A DNA stretch of 64,000 nt from contig JAWKHS010000015.1 in NCBI GenBank assembly GCA_041394705.1, positions 62,001-126,000 of the forward strand. Reading direction: 5' to 3'. Below, piece by piece: positions 32,652 through 41,207 of this stretch. Position 1 is the first letter of the stretch. Each line of letters opens with the position of its first letter. This DNA is from Vicinamibacterales bacterium. Lineage in GTDB: Bacteria > Acidobacteriota > Vicinamibacteria > Vicinamibacterales > UBA2999. A program made the translations under genes and the position numbers. The notes under the pieces are model-generated. The model ran no database searches, had not been told where the DNA came from, and saw only the letters and a program-made list of their open reading frames with translations.

Positions 32652-33814
32652 TTCGCGTGGCCATCCTGGGCGCCACCGGTTCGATCGGCACGAGCGCGCT
32701 GTCGGTGGCCGAGGCCCACCCCGAGCGCGTGGCCGTCGTCGGCCTCGCGGCCGCGACGTCGGCCGAGGCGCTCGCGCCGGCCGTCGCCCGCCACCGGCCC
32801 ACCGCCGTCTCGATGGCGACACCCGATGCGCTCGCACGACTGGCGGCCTCGGCGGACCTGCCGGACGCGCGCGGCGTCGGCGACGAGGGTCTGGTGATGG
32901 TGGCCACGCGGCCGGACGTGGACCTCGTGCTCTGCGCCTCCTCGGGCACGGCGGCGCTCGAGGCCGTGCTCGCGGCCATCGAGGCCGGCAAGACGATCGC
33001 GCTCGCCAACAAGGAAGTGCTCGTGATGGCCGGCGGCCTGGTGATGGACCGCGCGCGGGCGAAAGGCGTCCCGATCCTGCCGGTGGACAGCGAACACAAC
33101 GCGATCCACCAGTGCCTGCACGGCCACCCCGCCGCGCACGTCCGCCGCCTGGTGCTCACGGCGTCCGGTGGGCCGTTCCGTGGGCGGACCCGCGCGAGCC
33201 TGGCGGAGGTGACGCCCGCCGACGCGCTCCGCCACCCGACGTGGCAGATGGGGCCGAAGATCACGATCGACTCGGCCACGCTCATGAACAAGGGCCTGGA
33301 GGTCATCGAGGCGCACTGGCTCTTCGGCGTGCAGGCCAGCCAGATCGACGTCGTCGTGCATCCGCAATCGATCGTCCACTCGCTGGTCGAGTTCACGGAC
33401 GGGTCGATGCTCGCGCAGCTCGGGACGACCGACATGCGGCTGCCCATCCAGTACGCGTTCTCGTATCCCGAGCGCTGGCAGACGCCGGTGCCCTTTCTCG
33501 ATCTGGCGCGGGCCGGCACCCTCGAGTTCCATCCGCCGGACTGGGAAGAGTTCCCGTGCCTCGGGCTGGCGTTCCGCGCGCTGGACGCCGACCGGAGCCT
33601 GCCCATCGTGCTGAACGCCGCCAACGAGGTGGCCGTGGCCGCCTTTCTCGACGGTCGCCTGCCGTTCCCGTCCATTCCCGACGTGATCGGCGGCGCCATG
33701 GAGGCGCACCGGCCCACGCCGGTGGACACGCTGCCGGGCGTGCGGACCGTGGATGCATGGGCCAAGGCGCATGCGGCCGAGCTCGTGCGGGCGGTAGAAT
33801 CGAACCAGAGGTAG
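32648..33814 (+). CDS. dxr: 1-deoxy-D-xylulose 5-phosphate reductoisomerase
   Basis: The NADPH-dependent second step of the MEP isoprenoid pathway, supplying precursors to UppS. The 388-residue protein has the nucleotide motif ILGATGSIGTSAL, ALANKEVLVMAGG, the metal/substrate block PVDSEHNAIHQCL, LTASGGPFR, GPKITIDSATLMNKGLEVIE (metal-binding acidic residues) and VVHPQSIVHSLVEF. ATG 32648 overlaps the cdsA stop, and rseP follows 8 bases after the stop. Confidence 0.95.
   Translation: MIRVAILGATGSIGTSALSVAEAHPERVAVVGLAAATSAEALAPAVARHRPTAVSMATPDALARLAASADLPDARGVGDEGLVMVATRPDVDLVLCASSGTAALEAVLAAIEAGKTIALANKEVLVMAGGLVMDRARAKGVPILPVDSEHNAIHQCLHGHPAAHVRRLVLTASGGPFRGRTRASLAEVTPADALRHPTWQMGPKITIDSATLMNKGLEVIEAHWLFGVQASQIDVVVHPQSIVHSLVEFTDGSMLAQLGTTDMRLPIQYAFSYPERWQTPVPFLDLARAGTLEFHPPDWEEFPCLGLAFRALDADRSLPIVLNAANEVAVAAFLDGRLPFPSIPDVIGGAMEAHRPTPVDTLPGVRTVDAWAKAHAAELVRAVESNQR
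33795..33800 (+). promoter_or_regulatory. -10-like box TAGAAT inside the end of dxr, before rseP
   Basis: TAGAAT lies 22 bases before the rseP ATG with an AGAGG ribosome site at 33807-33811 between. It could give rseP an extra promoter besides readthrough from dxr. It may also be chance within the dxr coding end. Confidence 0.3.
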
Positions 33815-33822
33815 CCTGACCG

Positions 33823-35166
33823 ATGCCGACCACGCTCTTGGCGTTCCTGTTCGTGCTGGGCGTGCTCGTGTTCGTCCACGAGCTGGGGCACTTCCTGCTC
33901 GCGCGCTGGCACGGCGTGCGCGTGCTCACCTTCTCCCTCGGCTTCGGTCCCAAGCTCCTGTCGATGCGGCGGGGTGACACGGAGTACTGCATCAGCGCCA
34001 TCCCCCTGGGCGGCTACGTGAAGATGGCCGGCGAGAACCCCGACGACCAGCCGCAGGGCGCCAGCGACGAGTTCCTCTCGAAGTCGAAGTGGCAGCGCTT
34101 CCAGATCCTCATGGCCGGGCCCGCCATGAACATGATCCTGGCGGTCCTCCTGCTGGCGCTCGTGCTGATGCAGGGCGACCGCGTGCTCGCGTTCCTCAGC
34201 CGCCCGGCCGTCATCGGCGTGGTGCAGGCGGGGTCGGCGGCCGAAGCGGCCGGCATCAAGGCGGGCGACGAGGTCGTGAAGATCAACGGCCGCGAGATCT
34301 CGACCTGGGAAGCCCTGGAGCAGGCGGTCTCCTCGAAGCCGGACCTCGACATCGACATGGTGGTCCGCCGCGACGGCGCCGAGCAGGCCCTGACGGTGCG
34401 GCCCACGTCGACCAAGGTGTCGATGTCCTCCGACGCGACCTTCGAGGTCGGCACGATTGGCGTCCTGCCCGACACCTATCCGCTCATCGACTCGGTCAAC
34501 CCCGGCGACCCCGCCGACCGGGCCGGCTTCCAGCGCGGCGACGTCATCCGCTCCATCGAGGGCAAGCGGATGGTCTACACCCGCAACGTGTCCGACACGC
34601 TGAAGACGCGCGGCGGGCAGCCGACGTCGATCGTCGTGCGCCGCGGCGGCACCGACATGACCATCGACGTGACGCCGGAGCAGCGTGGGGACGCCGCCAT
34701 CATCGGCGTGACGCTGGGGAACGAGACCATCTCCTACACGCCCGGCCCGGTGGAAGCGCTGGGTCTCAGCCTCCAGCGCAACGTGCAGACGGCGGGTGTC
34801 ATCCTCAGCACCCTGGGCGAGCTCTTCACCGGCCGCGCGTCGCCCAAGCAACTCATGGGGCCCGTGGGCATCGCGACGCTCTCCGGGGCGTCGGCCCGCC
34901 AGGGCTGGGTGGAGCTCTTCGCGCTGATGGCGTCGATCAGCCTGAACCTGGGCCTGCTGAACCTGCTGCCGATTCCCGTGCTCGACGGCGGCCACATGGC
35001 CATCATGGGCATGGAAGCGGTGGCGCGCCGCGACTTCTCGCTGGCGGTGAAGGAGAAGATGCTGTTCGCGGGGTTCGTCCTGCTCATGGCGCTGATGGTC
35101 ACCGTGATCTACAACGACCTGACACGGGTCGCGTGGATCGAGCGCCTGATGCCGTGGAGGAACTAG
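33823..35166 (+). CDS. rseP: Site-2 protease RseP (intramembrane zinc metalloprotease)
   Basis: Cleaves membrane-embedded anti-sigma factors and signal peptides. The 447-residue protein has the zinc motif HELGH at residues 19-23 in its first helix. Two PDZ domains follow (about 130-205 and 215-290), as in E. coli RseP. The third-helix motif NLLPIPVLDGGHM lies near the C-terminus (about 384-396). The substrate anti-sigma factor is not in the window. It lies 8 bases after dxr at the end of the envelope-precursor run. Confidence 0.94.
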   Translation: MPTTLLAFLFVLGVLVFVHELGHFLLARWHGVRVLTFSLGFGPKLLSMRRGDTEYCISAIPLGGYVKMAGENPDDQPQGASDEFLSKSKWQRFQILMAGPAMNMILAVLLLALVLMQGDRVLAFLSRPAVIGVVQAGSAAEAAGIKAGDEVVKINGREISTWEALEQAVSSKPDLDIDMVVRRDGAEQALTVRPTSTKVSMSSDATFEVGTIGVLPDTYPLIDSVNPGDPADRAGFQRGDVIRSIEGKRMVYTRNVSDTLKTRGGQPTSIVVRRGGTDMTIDVTPEQRGDAAIIGVTLGNETISYTPGPVEALGLSLQRNVQTAGVILSTLGELFTGRASPKQLMGPVGIATLSGASARQGWVELFALMASISLNLGLLNLLPIPVLDGGHMAIMGMEAVARRDFSLAVKEKMLFAGFVLLMALMVTVIYNDLTRVAWIERLMPWRN

Positions 35167-35280
35167 GAAGGGACGGCGGCTAGAGCGGCGAGGGCTAGCG
35201 GCCAGGGCCACACGCTGCCACGCCGCGTTGAGGCCGGGGTAGGACGGGCGGGTTGCCCATCCGTCGGTCGGCGCCGGGCG

Positions 35281-36972
35281 CTACTGACGCCGCAGCACCT
35301 TCCCGGGGCGCGTGCCCTTGTGGGTGCCCTCGTCCAGTACGACCTCGCCGTTGACGATCACGGTGTCGATCCCGACCGGATAGGCGAACGGCTGTTCGAA
35401 CGTGGCCGTGTCCGCCACCGTCGCGGGGTCGAAGATCACGAGGTCCGCCCACTGGCCCGGCGCGATCGTGCCGCGATCGGCCAGCTTCAGCGACGAGGCG
35501 GGCAGCGACGTCATCTTCCGGACGGCCTCCTCGAGCGTCACGACGCCTTCCTCGCGCACGTACTTGGCGAGCACGCGGGGGAAGGTGCCGAAGTTGCGCG
35601 GGTGGGGCACGCCGGAGCGGAGGGGCCCCTCGATCGAGAGGGCGGACCCGTCCGATCCGATCGCCACCCACGGCTGCTTCAGCGCAAGGCGCACGTCGTC
35701 CTCCGACATGATGAAGTAGACGCAGCCGACGGTCCCGCGCGTCGAGGCGAGCAGGTCGAACACGAAGTCGAACGGATCGGCGCCGGCGGCCGCGGCCGCG
35801 TCGGCCACCCGCATGCCCTCGTACTTGCGATTCGCGGCATCGGCCGCTGCGTCGCCGGTCCCGCCGATGGAGGCCAGCTGCACGTTCGCCCACGTGCCCG
35901 CCGACTGGTACCGGTTGTCCCAGGCGGCGTTGGGATCCTCCATGTCGCGCCGGACGCGCAGGCGCGTCCGCCGATCCCGGAGGCGCTCGACCATCTTGTC
36001 GGGGCCGCCGTCCAGCACCCACTGCGGCAGGGTCGCCGTGAGGCTCGTGCTGCTGGCCACGTAGGGATACACGTCGGCCGTCAGCCTCACGCCGCGCGCG
36101 TGCGCCTGGTCCACGAGATCCACCACTTCCTGCATGCGGCCGAAGTTCGCCTTGCCCGTGACCTTGATGTGGAAGACGTGAACGGGAATCTTCGCGCCCT
36201 CGCCGATCGCGATGGCTTCCTCGATGCCCTCGCGGAGCTTCTTGCCGTCGTTCCGGAGGTGGGACGCGTAGCGCCCGCCGAGCGCGGCCGCGGGCGTCGA
36301 CAGCGCGATGAGCTCGTCGAGCGAGGCGAACGCGTTCGGCGGATAGATGAGGCCCGTCGACACGCCGATGGCGCCCTGCCGCATCGATGCGGTCACCAGG
36401 TCCTGCATGGCTGACATCTCGTCGGCCGTCGGCGGGCGGTCGTCGTTGCCGACGACGAGCTCGCGCACCGTCCCGAGGCCCACGTGCGAGAGCAGGTTCA
36501 CCGAAATGCCCTGCTTCTCGAGCACCGCGAAGTAGCCGGCGAAGTCCGTCCACGGCTGCCGGTCGCCCGGCGCCTTCCTGGGCGCGATCGATCCCGACTC
36601 GCCGATGACCTCCGTGGTCACGCCCTGGCGGATCTTGCTCTGCGCGTTGCCGTCGGTGACGAGCGGCATGTCGGAGTGGGAATGCATGTCGATGAAGCCC
36701 GGCGCCACTACGCGGCCCCTGGCATCGATGAGGCGGGCGGCGCGGCCGGCGGCGGCTGCCGCGGCGGCGGGGTCCAGGACCTCGGCGACGTGGCCGCCTG
36801 CAATCGCCACCGCGCCGTCGCGCGCCGGACCTCCCGTGCCGTCGATGATCCTGGCGTTGGTGACCAGGAGGTCGAGCGGCACGGGCGGCGGGCCGGACGG
36901 CCCGCACGCGGAAAGCAGGGCGCAGGACGCCGCGGACGCGGCGGCGGACACCAGGGACGTCGAGCGACGCAT
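35281..36972 (-). CDS. N-acyl-D-amino-acid deacylase-type amidohydrolase, lipoprotein
   Basis: A zinc amidohydrolase of 563 residues related to D-aminoacylase. The signal peptide ends in a good lipobox (LLSAC, Cys near residue 23), so it is probably anchored to a membrane. The metal motif is DMHSHSDMP near residue 95. Further ligands are likely in HVFHIKVTGKANFG and LTADVYPYVASST, and a late Asp in IGSDGSALS. Typical cytoplasmic family members lack a signal, so this is an exported version that may recycle N-acylated D-amino acids or N-terminally blocked peptides. GGAG lies 6 bases before the ATG. It begins 21 bases after the cobA/hemD stop. Confidence 0.85.
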   Translation of the reverse strand: MRRSTSLVSAAASAASCALLSACGPSGPPPVPLDLLVTNARIIDGTGGPARDGAVAIAGGHVAEVLDPAAAAAAAGRAARLIDARGRVVAPGFIDMHSHSDMPLVTDGNAQSKIRQGVTTEVIGESGSIAPRKAPGDRQPWTDFAGYFAVLEKQGISVNLLSHVGLGTVRELVVGNDDRPPTADEMSAMQDLVTASMRQGAIGVSTGLIYPPNAFASLDELIALSTPAAALGGRYASHLRNDGKKLREGIEEAIAIGEGAKIPVHVFHIKVTGKANFGRMQEVVDLVDQAHARGVRLTADVYPYVASSTSLTATLPQWVLDGGPDKMVERLRDRRTRLRVRRDMEDPNAAWDNRYQSAGTWANVQLASIGGTGDAAADAANRKYEGMRVADAAAAAGADPFDFVFDLLASTRGTVGCVYFIMSEDDVRLALKQPWVAIGSDGSALSIEGPLRSGVPHPRNFGTFPRVLAKYVREEGVVTLEEAVRKMTSLPASSLKLADRGTIAPGQWADLVIFDPATVADTATFEQPFAYPVGIDTVIVNGEVVLDEGTHKGTRPGKVLRRQ

Positions 36973-36993
36973 GGATGGCTCCGGAACCGGGGA

Positions 36994-38511
36994 CTACTGG
37001 AAGTGGGCGCGAATCGCGTCCACCAGGGCGGCAATCGACGGCACGCCGGGTTCGATGACGGACGTCACTCCGAGCTGCCGTACCGCATCGCCGGCGGCCG
37101 GCCCCGCGGTGGCCACGGTCGTGTGCGTGAGCAGGTCGGCGACCTGGTCCACGCCGTACAACGCGGCGAAGGAGCGCACGGCCGCGGCGCTCGTGAACGT
37201 CACGACGTCGATCCGCCGCTGCAGGAGCTGCCCGTACACGTCCAGCTCGGGGTTGTCGTCCACCGCGAGCGTCCTGAACGACGGCGCCTGCGTCACGTCC
37301 GCGCCCGCGGCGGTGAGGGCCTCGGCCAGCGTGTCGCGTCCACCCAGCGCCCCCGGCGCCAGCACCTTCACGCGCCCCAGCCGGTCGCGGCCGCCGAGGG
37401 CCTCGACGACGGCATCGGCGCCCAGTCCCTCGACGGCGGCGTCCACGCGGATGCCGAAGCGCGCGAGGCGGTCGCTCACGCCCACGCCGAGCGAGCAGAG
37501 GCGCGGGCCGGCGAGCGCGCGGGCGTCGCGCCCCAGTTCGTAGATCCGCTGCATCAACCCTTCGGCGGCGTTGACGTTGGCGAAGACGATCCAGTCGAAG
37601 CCGCTCAGCGACGCCAGGGCGAGGTCGAGCTCCTCGTGGTGTTCGAGCGGCGCGATCTGCAGCACCGGCGCCTCGATGGCCTCGGCGCCGGCCGCTTCCA
37701 GGAGCGCGACGAGCTCGCCGGCCTGGTGGCGCGACCGCGTGACGAGGACGCGGCGGCCGAACAGCGGGCGCTCATCGAACCAGCGCAGGTGCTCGCGCAG
37801 TCCCACGACCTTGCCGACGACGAGCGTGGCCGAGCCGTCGAGCGGATCCTCGTCGAGCCGGCGCGAGATCTCGCGGAGGGTGGCCAGCTCGGTCTGCTGG
37901 CCGGCCAGCGTGCCGGCGTGCACGATCGCGGCCCGTTCGTCGGCCGCGCGGCCGTGATCCAGCAGGCCGCGGGCAATCGACGCGAGTTCGGCGCGGCCGC
38001 CGTGCGCGGCGATGGTGCCGTCCAGCTTCGCCAGGTTGGTCCAGTTCACGCGCAGCTTGCCGCCGTTGCCGGCCTCGTGGCCGCGCACGAAGGTGAGCGT
38101 GTCGCCGCCGCCGGTGTAGGTCAGCGGAATGCCGGCGTAGGCGGCCGTGCTGAGCGACACCGGCACCCCGGGCACGACCTCGAACGGGATGCCCTGCTCG
38201 TGCAGGAAGAGCGCTTCTTCGCCGCCGTGATCGAAGAGGAACGGGTCGCCCATCTTGAGGCGGGCCACCACCTTGCCTTCGCGCGCCTTCTCCGCGAGCA
38301 GGAAGCAGATCGCGTCCTGGTCGGTGACCTCGCGCGTGGGACGCCCCACGTCGATGCGTTCGACGCCGCGCGGCGCCAGGTCGAGCACCCGGCGGTGGAC
38401 GGTGCGATCGAAGATCACGACGTCGGCTGACTGGAGGCACTGGAGGCCCCGCGTCGTGAGGAGGCCGGGCGTACCGGGTCCCGAGCCGATGATATAGACC
38501 AGCGTGCGCAT
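36994..38511 (-). CDS. cobA/hemD: Fused uroporphyrinogen-III C-methyltransferase / uroporphyrinogen-III synthase
   Basis: The 505-residue protein has two domains. Residues 1-245 resemble SUMT, which methylates uroporphyrinogen III at C-2 and C-7. Residues 255-505 resemble HemD, which closes hydroxymethylbilane to uroporphyrinogen III; they start RRVLVTRSRHQAGELVALLE and contain FDWIVFANVNAAEGL and DVVTFTSAAAVRSFAALYG. Several SUMT signatures are altered: GSGPGTPGLLT where GAGPGDPELLT is common, RLKMGDPF instead of RLKGGDPF, and HGG where YMG is usual. So methyltransferase activity is uncertain. ATG 38511 is used, and GTG 38520 is possible. It lies between a VWA pair and a deacylase gene, with no other heme genes nearby. 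Confidence 0.85.
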   Translation of the reverse strand: MRTLVYIIGSGPGTPGLLTTRGLQCLQSADVVIFDRTVHRRVLDLAPRGVERIDVGRPTREVTDQDAICFLLAEKAREGKVVARLKMGDPFLFDHGGEEALFLHEQGIPFEVVPGVPVSLSTAAYAGIPLTYTGGGDTLTFVRGHEAGNGGKLRVNWTNLAKLDGTIAAHGGRAELASIARGLLDHGRAADERAAIVHAGTLAGQQTELATLREISRRLDEDPLDGSATLVVGKVVGLREHLRWFDERPLFGRRVLVTRSRHQAGELVALLEAAGAEAIEAPVLQIAPLEHHEELDLALASLSGFDWIVFANVNAAEGLMQRIYELGRDARALAGPRLCSLGVGVSDRLARFGIRVDAAVEGLGADAVVEALGGRDRLGRVKVLAPGALGGRDTLAEALTAAGADVTQAPSFRTLAVDDNPELDVYGQLLQRRIDVVTFTSAAAVRSFAALYGVDQVADLLTHTTVATAGPAAGDAVRQLGVTSVIEPGVPSIAALVDAIRAHFQ

Positions 38512-38555
38512 GGCCGGCACATCTTACCCGCCGCCCGGCCCGCCCGCCAGACCGT

Positions 38556-39503
38556 TCAGGACATCGGTGCGTAGTACCCGCGCTTGGTGCGGGCCGCCGC
38601 GCCCGGCCGGTTCACGAGCACGGTCAGCCGGCGCCAGGCGCCGTCCCTCTTCAGGTTGGTCGACGCGTAGCCGAGCACGTACTGGGAGGCCAGCTCGTCG
38701 GCGATGACGCCGTAGATGCCCGCCAGGTCCTCGGCCCGCTGGGGGAAGAACGCGCGCCCGCCCGTGTCCTCGGCCAGGTGCCGCAGGACGAACTCGGCTT
38801 CGCGGAAGCCCTTGGAGAGTCCCGCGTCCCGGGACTGCAGGCCGATCGAGTAGATGGTGGTGGCGGACCGCTTCGCCAGGTCAAGGACCTCTTCGTAGGT
38901 GACGAGGCTCGACGTGTCCTCCCCGTCGGACAGCACCACCACCGCCCGCCGCCGGACGTCGTCCTCGCTCTTGGCCTTGATCTTCGCCAGTTCCTTCAGC
39001 GAGATGTACAGGGCGTTGTGCAGCGAGGTGGATCCGCCGGCCTGCGTCGACCGGATGGCCCCTTCGAGGGCCGCGGCATCCGAGGTGAAGTCCTGGACGA
39101 TCTCCACGCGCGTGTCGAAGTCCACGACCTGCGCGAGGTCCTGCGGCCGGAGCTTGCGGACGAAGCCGACGGCCGCTTCCTGGGCGATGGACATCCGCTG
39201 CTCCATGCTGGCGCTGGTGTCCAGCAGCAGCGACAGCGCGATGGGCAGCGACGTCCGGTTGAAGTACGAGATCTCCTGCTTCGCGCCGTCCTCGATGATC
39301 GTGAAGTCGCTCCTGTCGAGGTCGGTCAGGTAGCGGTTCTGCTGATCCAGCACGGTGACGTTGAGCGACACCATCTCCACGCCGGCGCGAAACACCTGGT
39401 CCGGAGACCGGCGCTGCGTCGCGGTCTGGGCCGACAGGGTGATGGCCGCGACGGCCGAGGCGATCGCCGCGGCCGGCAGGGCTCCAGAACGCGTACGGAT
39501 CAT
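38556..39503 (-). CDS. Exported VWA-domain protein (acidobacterial VWFA-related type)
   Basis: The 315-residue protein has a signal peptide at about 1-26. A beta-rich N-terminal part (VEMVSLNVTVLDQQNRYLTDLDRSDF) precedes a von Willebrand A domain with an intact metal site, LLLDTSASM (D-x-S-x-S) and later VVVLSDGEDTSS. The leading block plus VWA layout and the C-terminal QYVLGYASTNLKRDG are typical of the VWFA-related family expanded in Acidobacteriota. The start overlaps the stop of the second VWA gene by four bases. Role unknown; protein binding at the cell surface or periplasm is likely. Confidence 0.85.
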   Translation of the reverse strand: MIRTRSGALPAAAIASAVAAITLSAQTATQRRSPDQVFRAGVEMVSLNVTVLDQQNRYLTDLDRSDFTIIEDGAKQEISYFNRTSLPIALSLLLDTSASMEQRMSIAQEAAVGFVRKLRPQDLAQVVDFDTRVEIVQDFTSDAAALEGAIRSTQAGGSTSLHNALYISLKELAKIKAKSEDDVRRRAVVVLSDGEDTSSLVTYEEVLDLAKRSATTIYSIGLQSRDAGLSKGFREAEFVLRHLAEDTGGRAFFPQRAEDLAGIYGVIADELASQYVLGYASTNLKRDGAWRRLTVLVNRPGAAARTKRGYYAPMS

Positions 39504-40387
39504 CGTGACTGTCCCCTGGCCGCCGTCCCATAGGCGACGAAACCCGGCCGTGCCGCCGTCACCTCGAACGTCTCAGGCGGAATGAGTGACTGCGGACGGG
39601 CGTAGACCACCCGGTGCTGGTGCGTCAGCACGCGTGCGACCTCGGCGAGGGCCGGCGCGAAGGCCATGCTGGCCAGCACATCACGCCGGAGTCCGCCGGT
39701 GCGGCGGACGCCTCGGTCGAGGAGGGCATCCCGCTCGCGCTGCTCGTCGGTGAAGCGCGCGCTGCCAGGCGGCGACACGGTCACGACGTGCAGCGTGGCG
39801 CCCGATGTCCGCAGGGCGTCGAGCGCCTGCGCGTGGTGCATGGTGCTCAATTCGGGGCCGCCCGCGGCGAGGACGACGATGGCGGCGCGCTCGGACTCCC
39901 GCCGCCCGAGGCCCCGCGCGGTCTCGAGCACCGCCTCGATGAGGGTGGCGCCGCTGCCGGGCCGCGAGAAGATCCGGCCGATGCCCGCGTCGAGCGCGCC
40001 GGGCGCGTTCGAGTAATCCGCGATCACCGTGGGTCGTTCCCCGAACGAGATGAGCGCGATGGGCCCGAGATCGCCCAGCGCGCCGACGAAGGCCCTGATG
40101 GCGTTGCGGAGATCGGGCACCGCCGGCTCCGCGGCGGCGCTCGTGTCGACCAGGACGGCGATCGGCATCGGGCCGGTCGCGGGGGTGATGCGGAGGACCT
40201 CGCGGGCGACCTTGTCCTCGCGGATCACGAGGTCGGCGGCCGACAGTTCGTCCACCGGGGCGCCGGACCGCTCGTCCACGAGCGCGACGAACGCCACGCG
40301 CTCCCTGGCCTGTGCGCCGGCAAGGCCAGGCACGGCGAGGACGAGCGCCACGACCGCCGCGATCGGCCGGAACGGGCACGACGTCAT
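39500..40387 (-). CDS. Exported VWA-like protein, partner of the adjacent VWA gene
   Basis: The 295-residue protein has a signal peptide (about 1-25, ending GLAGAQA), the same leading block type (FVALVDERSGAPVDELSAAD) and a VWA fold. Its metal motif is weakened: LVDTSAAAE in place of DxSxS, so the third serine is missing. A second VWA-like acidic site is also absent (VVLAAGGPE). It may therefore bind partners without metal. ATG 40387 follows a G-rich ribosome site and lies 43 bases from a TATACT box. It is translated ahead of the intact VWA gene in the same operon. Confidence 0.78.
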   Translation of the reverse strand: MTSCPFRPIAAVVALVLAVPGLAGAQARERVAFVALVDERSGAPVDELSAADLVIREDKVAREVLRITPATGPMPIAVLVDTSAAAEPAVPDLRNAIRAFVGALGDLGPIALISFGERPTVIADYSNAPGALDAGIGRIFSRPGSGATLIEAVLETARGLGRRESERAAIVVLAAGGPELSTMHHAQALDALRTSGATLHVVTVSPPGSARFTDEQRERDALLDRGVRRTGGLRRDVLASMAFAPALAEVARVLTHQHRVVYARPQSLIPPETFEVTAARPGFVAYGTAARGQSR

Positions 40388-40430
40388 GGTGGATTCCCCC
40401 GACCGGAGGGCGCGTCCGGTGCGAAGCGCC

Positions 40431-40436
40431 AGTATA
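40431..40436 (-). promoter_or_regulatory. -10 box TATACT for the VWA operon
   Basis: A perfect minus-strand TATACT lies 43 bases before ATG 40387 with a G-rich ribosome site near the start codon. It is back to back with a plus-strand TACACT at 40479-40484 that would serve the AtpZ-like gene, so the 112-base gap is a divergent promoter region. Confidence 0.5.
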
Positions 40437-40478
40437 GTCCGGCGGCGGAGCACAACCGTGGCCCCCGGCGCGCGGCGC

Positions 40479-40484
40479 TACACT
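40479..40484 (+). promoter_or_regulatory. -10 box TACACT for the ATP synthase-associated genes
   Basis: TACACT lies 15 bases before ATG 40500, giving a leader of only about 8 bases and no Shine-Dalgarno sequence. It is divergent from the VWA promoter. Confidence 0.4.
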
Positions 40485-40499
40485 ACGGACCGGCCGCTC

Positions 40500-40769
40500 A
40501 TGACCTCCAGCCGTGACCCGCGTACGCTGAAGATGCTCGGCCAGCTGAGCACGCTGGGCCTGGCATTCGTGTTCGCCCTCGTGATGGGCTTCGCAGCTGG
40601 CAACTGGCTGGACCGCCGCCTCGGGACGTCGCCGTGGCTGTCGTTGATCGGATTTGCACTTGGGCTCGCGGCCGGGGTGCTGAACGTCGTCCGCACGATG
40701 CGGGTGGTCAACGCGGCGCCGCCGCCCGCCGACGGCCACGGCGACGGCGGGGGGCCAGTCGGTCGGTGA
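40500..40769 (+). CDS. AtpZ/AtpI family protein
   Basis: The 89-residue two-helix membrane protein has a short basic N-terminus, then LSTLGLAFVFALVMGFAAGNWLD and SLIGFALGLAAGVLNVVRTM. This is the AtpZ/AtpI layout (first helix ending in GxxxGxWLD). These proteins precede F0 genes and may help Mg or Ca uptake or assembly of the c ring. It overlaps the next gene by four bases (GTGA). Confidence 0.8.
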   Translation: MTSSRDPRTLKMLGQLSTLGLAFVFALVMGFAAGNWLDRRLGTSPWLSLIGFALGLAAGVLNVVRTMRVVNAAPPPADGHGDGGGPVGR

Positions 40770-41194
40770 CGACGGCTCTCGACTCGCTGCTGGCCCGGGT
40801 CGAGCGGGACACCGTGACGGCCGCCGTCGTGCTCGCGCTCGGCGCCGCCGTGGCGTGGCCGGACCACCTCGATCGCGCGCTGGGCGTCCTCGGCGGCCTG
40901 GCGCTGGTGGCCATCAGCTACCGGGGAATCCGGGCCGGCGTGGATCAGATATGGGCGCCCCCGGGTCCGGACGGAGCCGCGGCCGCGGGCGCCCGGGCAC
41001 GTCGAGGCGCATTCGTGAAGTTTTTCACAAGGCATGCTATACTCGCCGTCGGCGCTTACGTTATGATTGCGCGTTTTGAGTTCGACCCGGTGGCGATGCT
41101 GGCGGGAGTGAGCGCTCCAGTCGTCGCGGTCACCGCGGAGGTCGTGCGATCGGCTCGTGCCCGGGGCGGCGGATCGCGTTCCAGATCCACCTAG
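40766..41194 (+). CDS. ATP synthase subunit I-like membrane protein
   Basis: The 142-residue protein starts at GTG 40766, coupled to the AtpZ-like gene. Four hydrophobic segments are visible: TAAVVLALGAAVAWP, ALGVLGGLALVAIS, HAILAVGAYVMIARF and VAMLAGVSAPVVAVTAEVV, with an Ala/Gly-rich soluble loop after the second. Size, topology and place match the loosely conserved ATP synthase subunit I (UncI/AtpI) group. It lacks the conserved Arg-bearing helix of subunit a, so it is not a shortened atpB. The next gene starts 10 bases after the stop. Confidence 0.6.
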   Translation: MTTALDSLLARVERDTVTAAVVLALGAAVAWPDHLDRALGVLGGLALVAISYRGIRAGVDQIWAPPGPDGAAAAGARARRGAFVKFFTRHAILAVGAYVMIARFEFDPVAMLAGVSAPVVAVTAEVVRSARARGGGSRSRST

Positions 41195-41207
41195 GAGGCG
41201 TGTGTTG
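41193..41207 (+). promoter_or_regulatory. Strong AGGAGG ribosome site setting a TTG start for atpE
   Basis: AGGAGG at 41193-41198 is 6 bases before TTG 41205 but only 3 bases before GTG 41202. The spacing favours the TTG as start of the subunit c gene. It is the most perfect Shine-Dalgarno sequence noted in the window, fitting a high-copy subunit. Confidence 0.6.

Noticed and set aside
35243..35265. Imperfect hairpin between rseP and the deacylase gene as terminator
   Set aside because: The stem is interrupted by an internal mismatch and has no T tract; too weak to list as a feature.
40766..41194. Could this be a shortened ATP synthase subunit a?
   Set aside because: It has no conserved Arg-bearing helix and is half the normal length; its four-helix layout fits subunit I.
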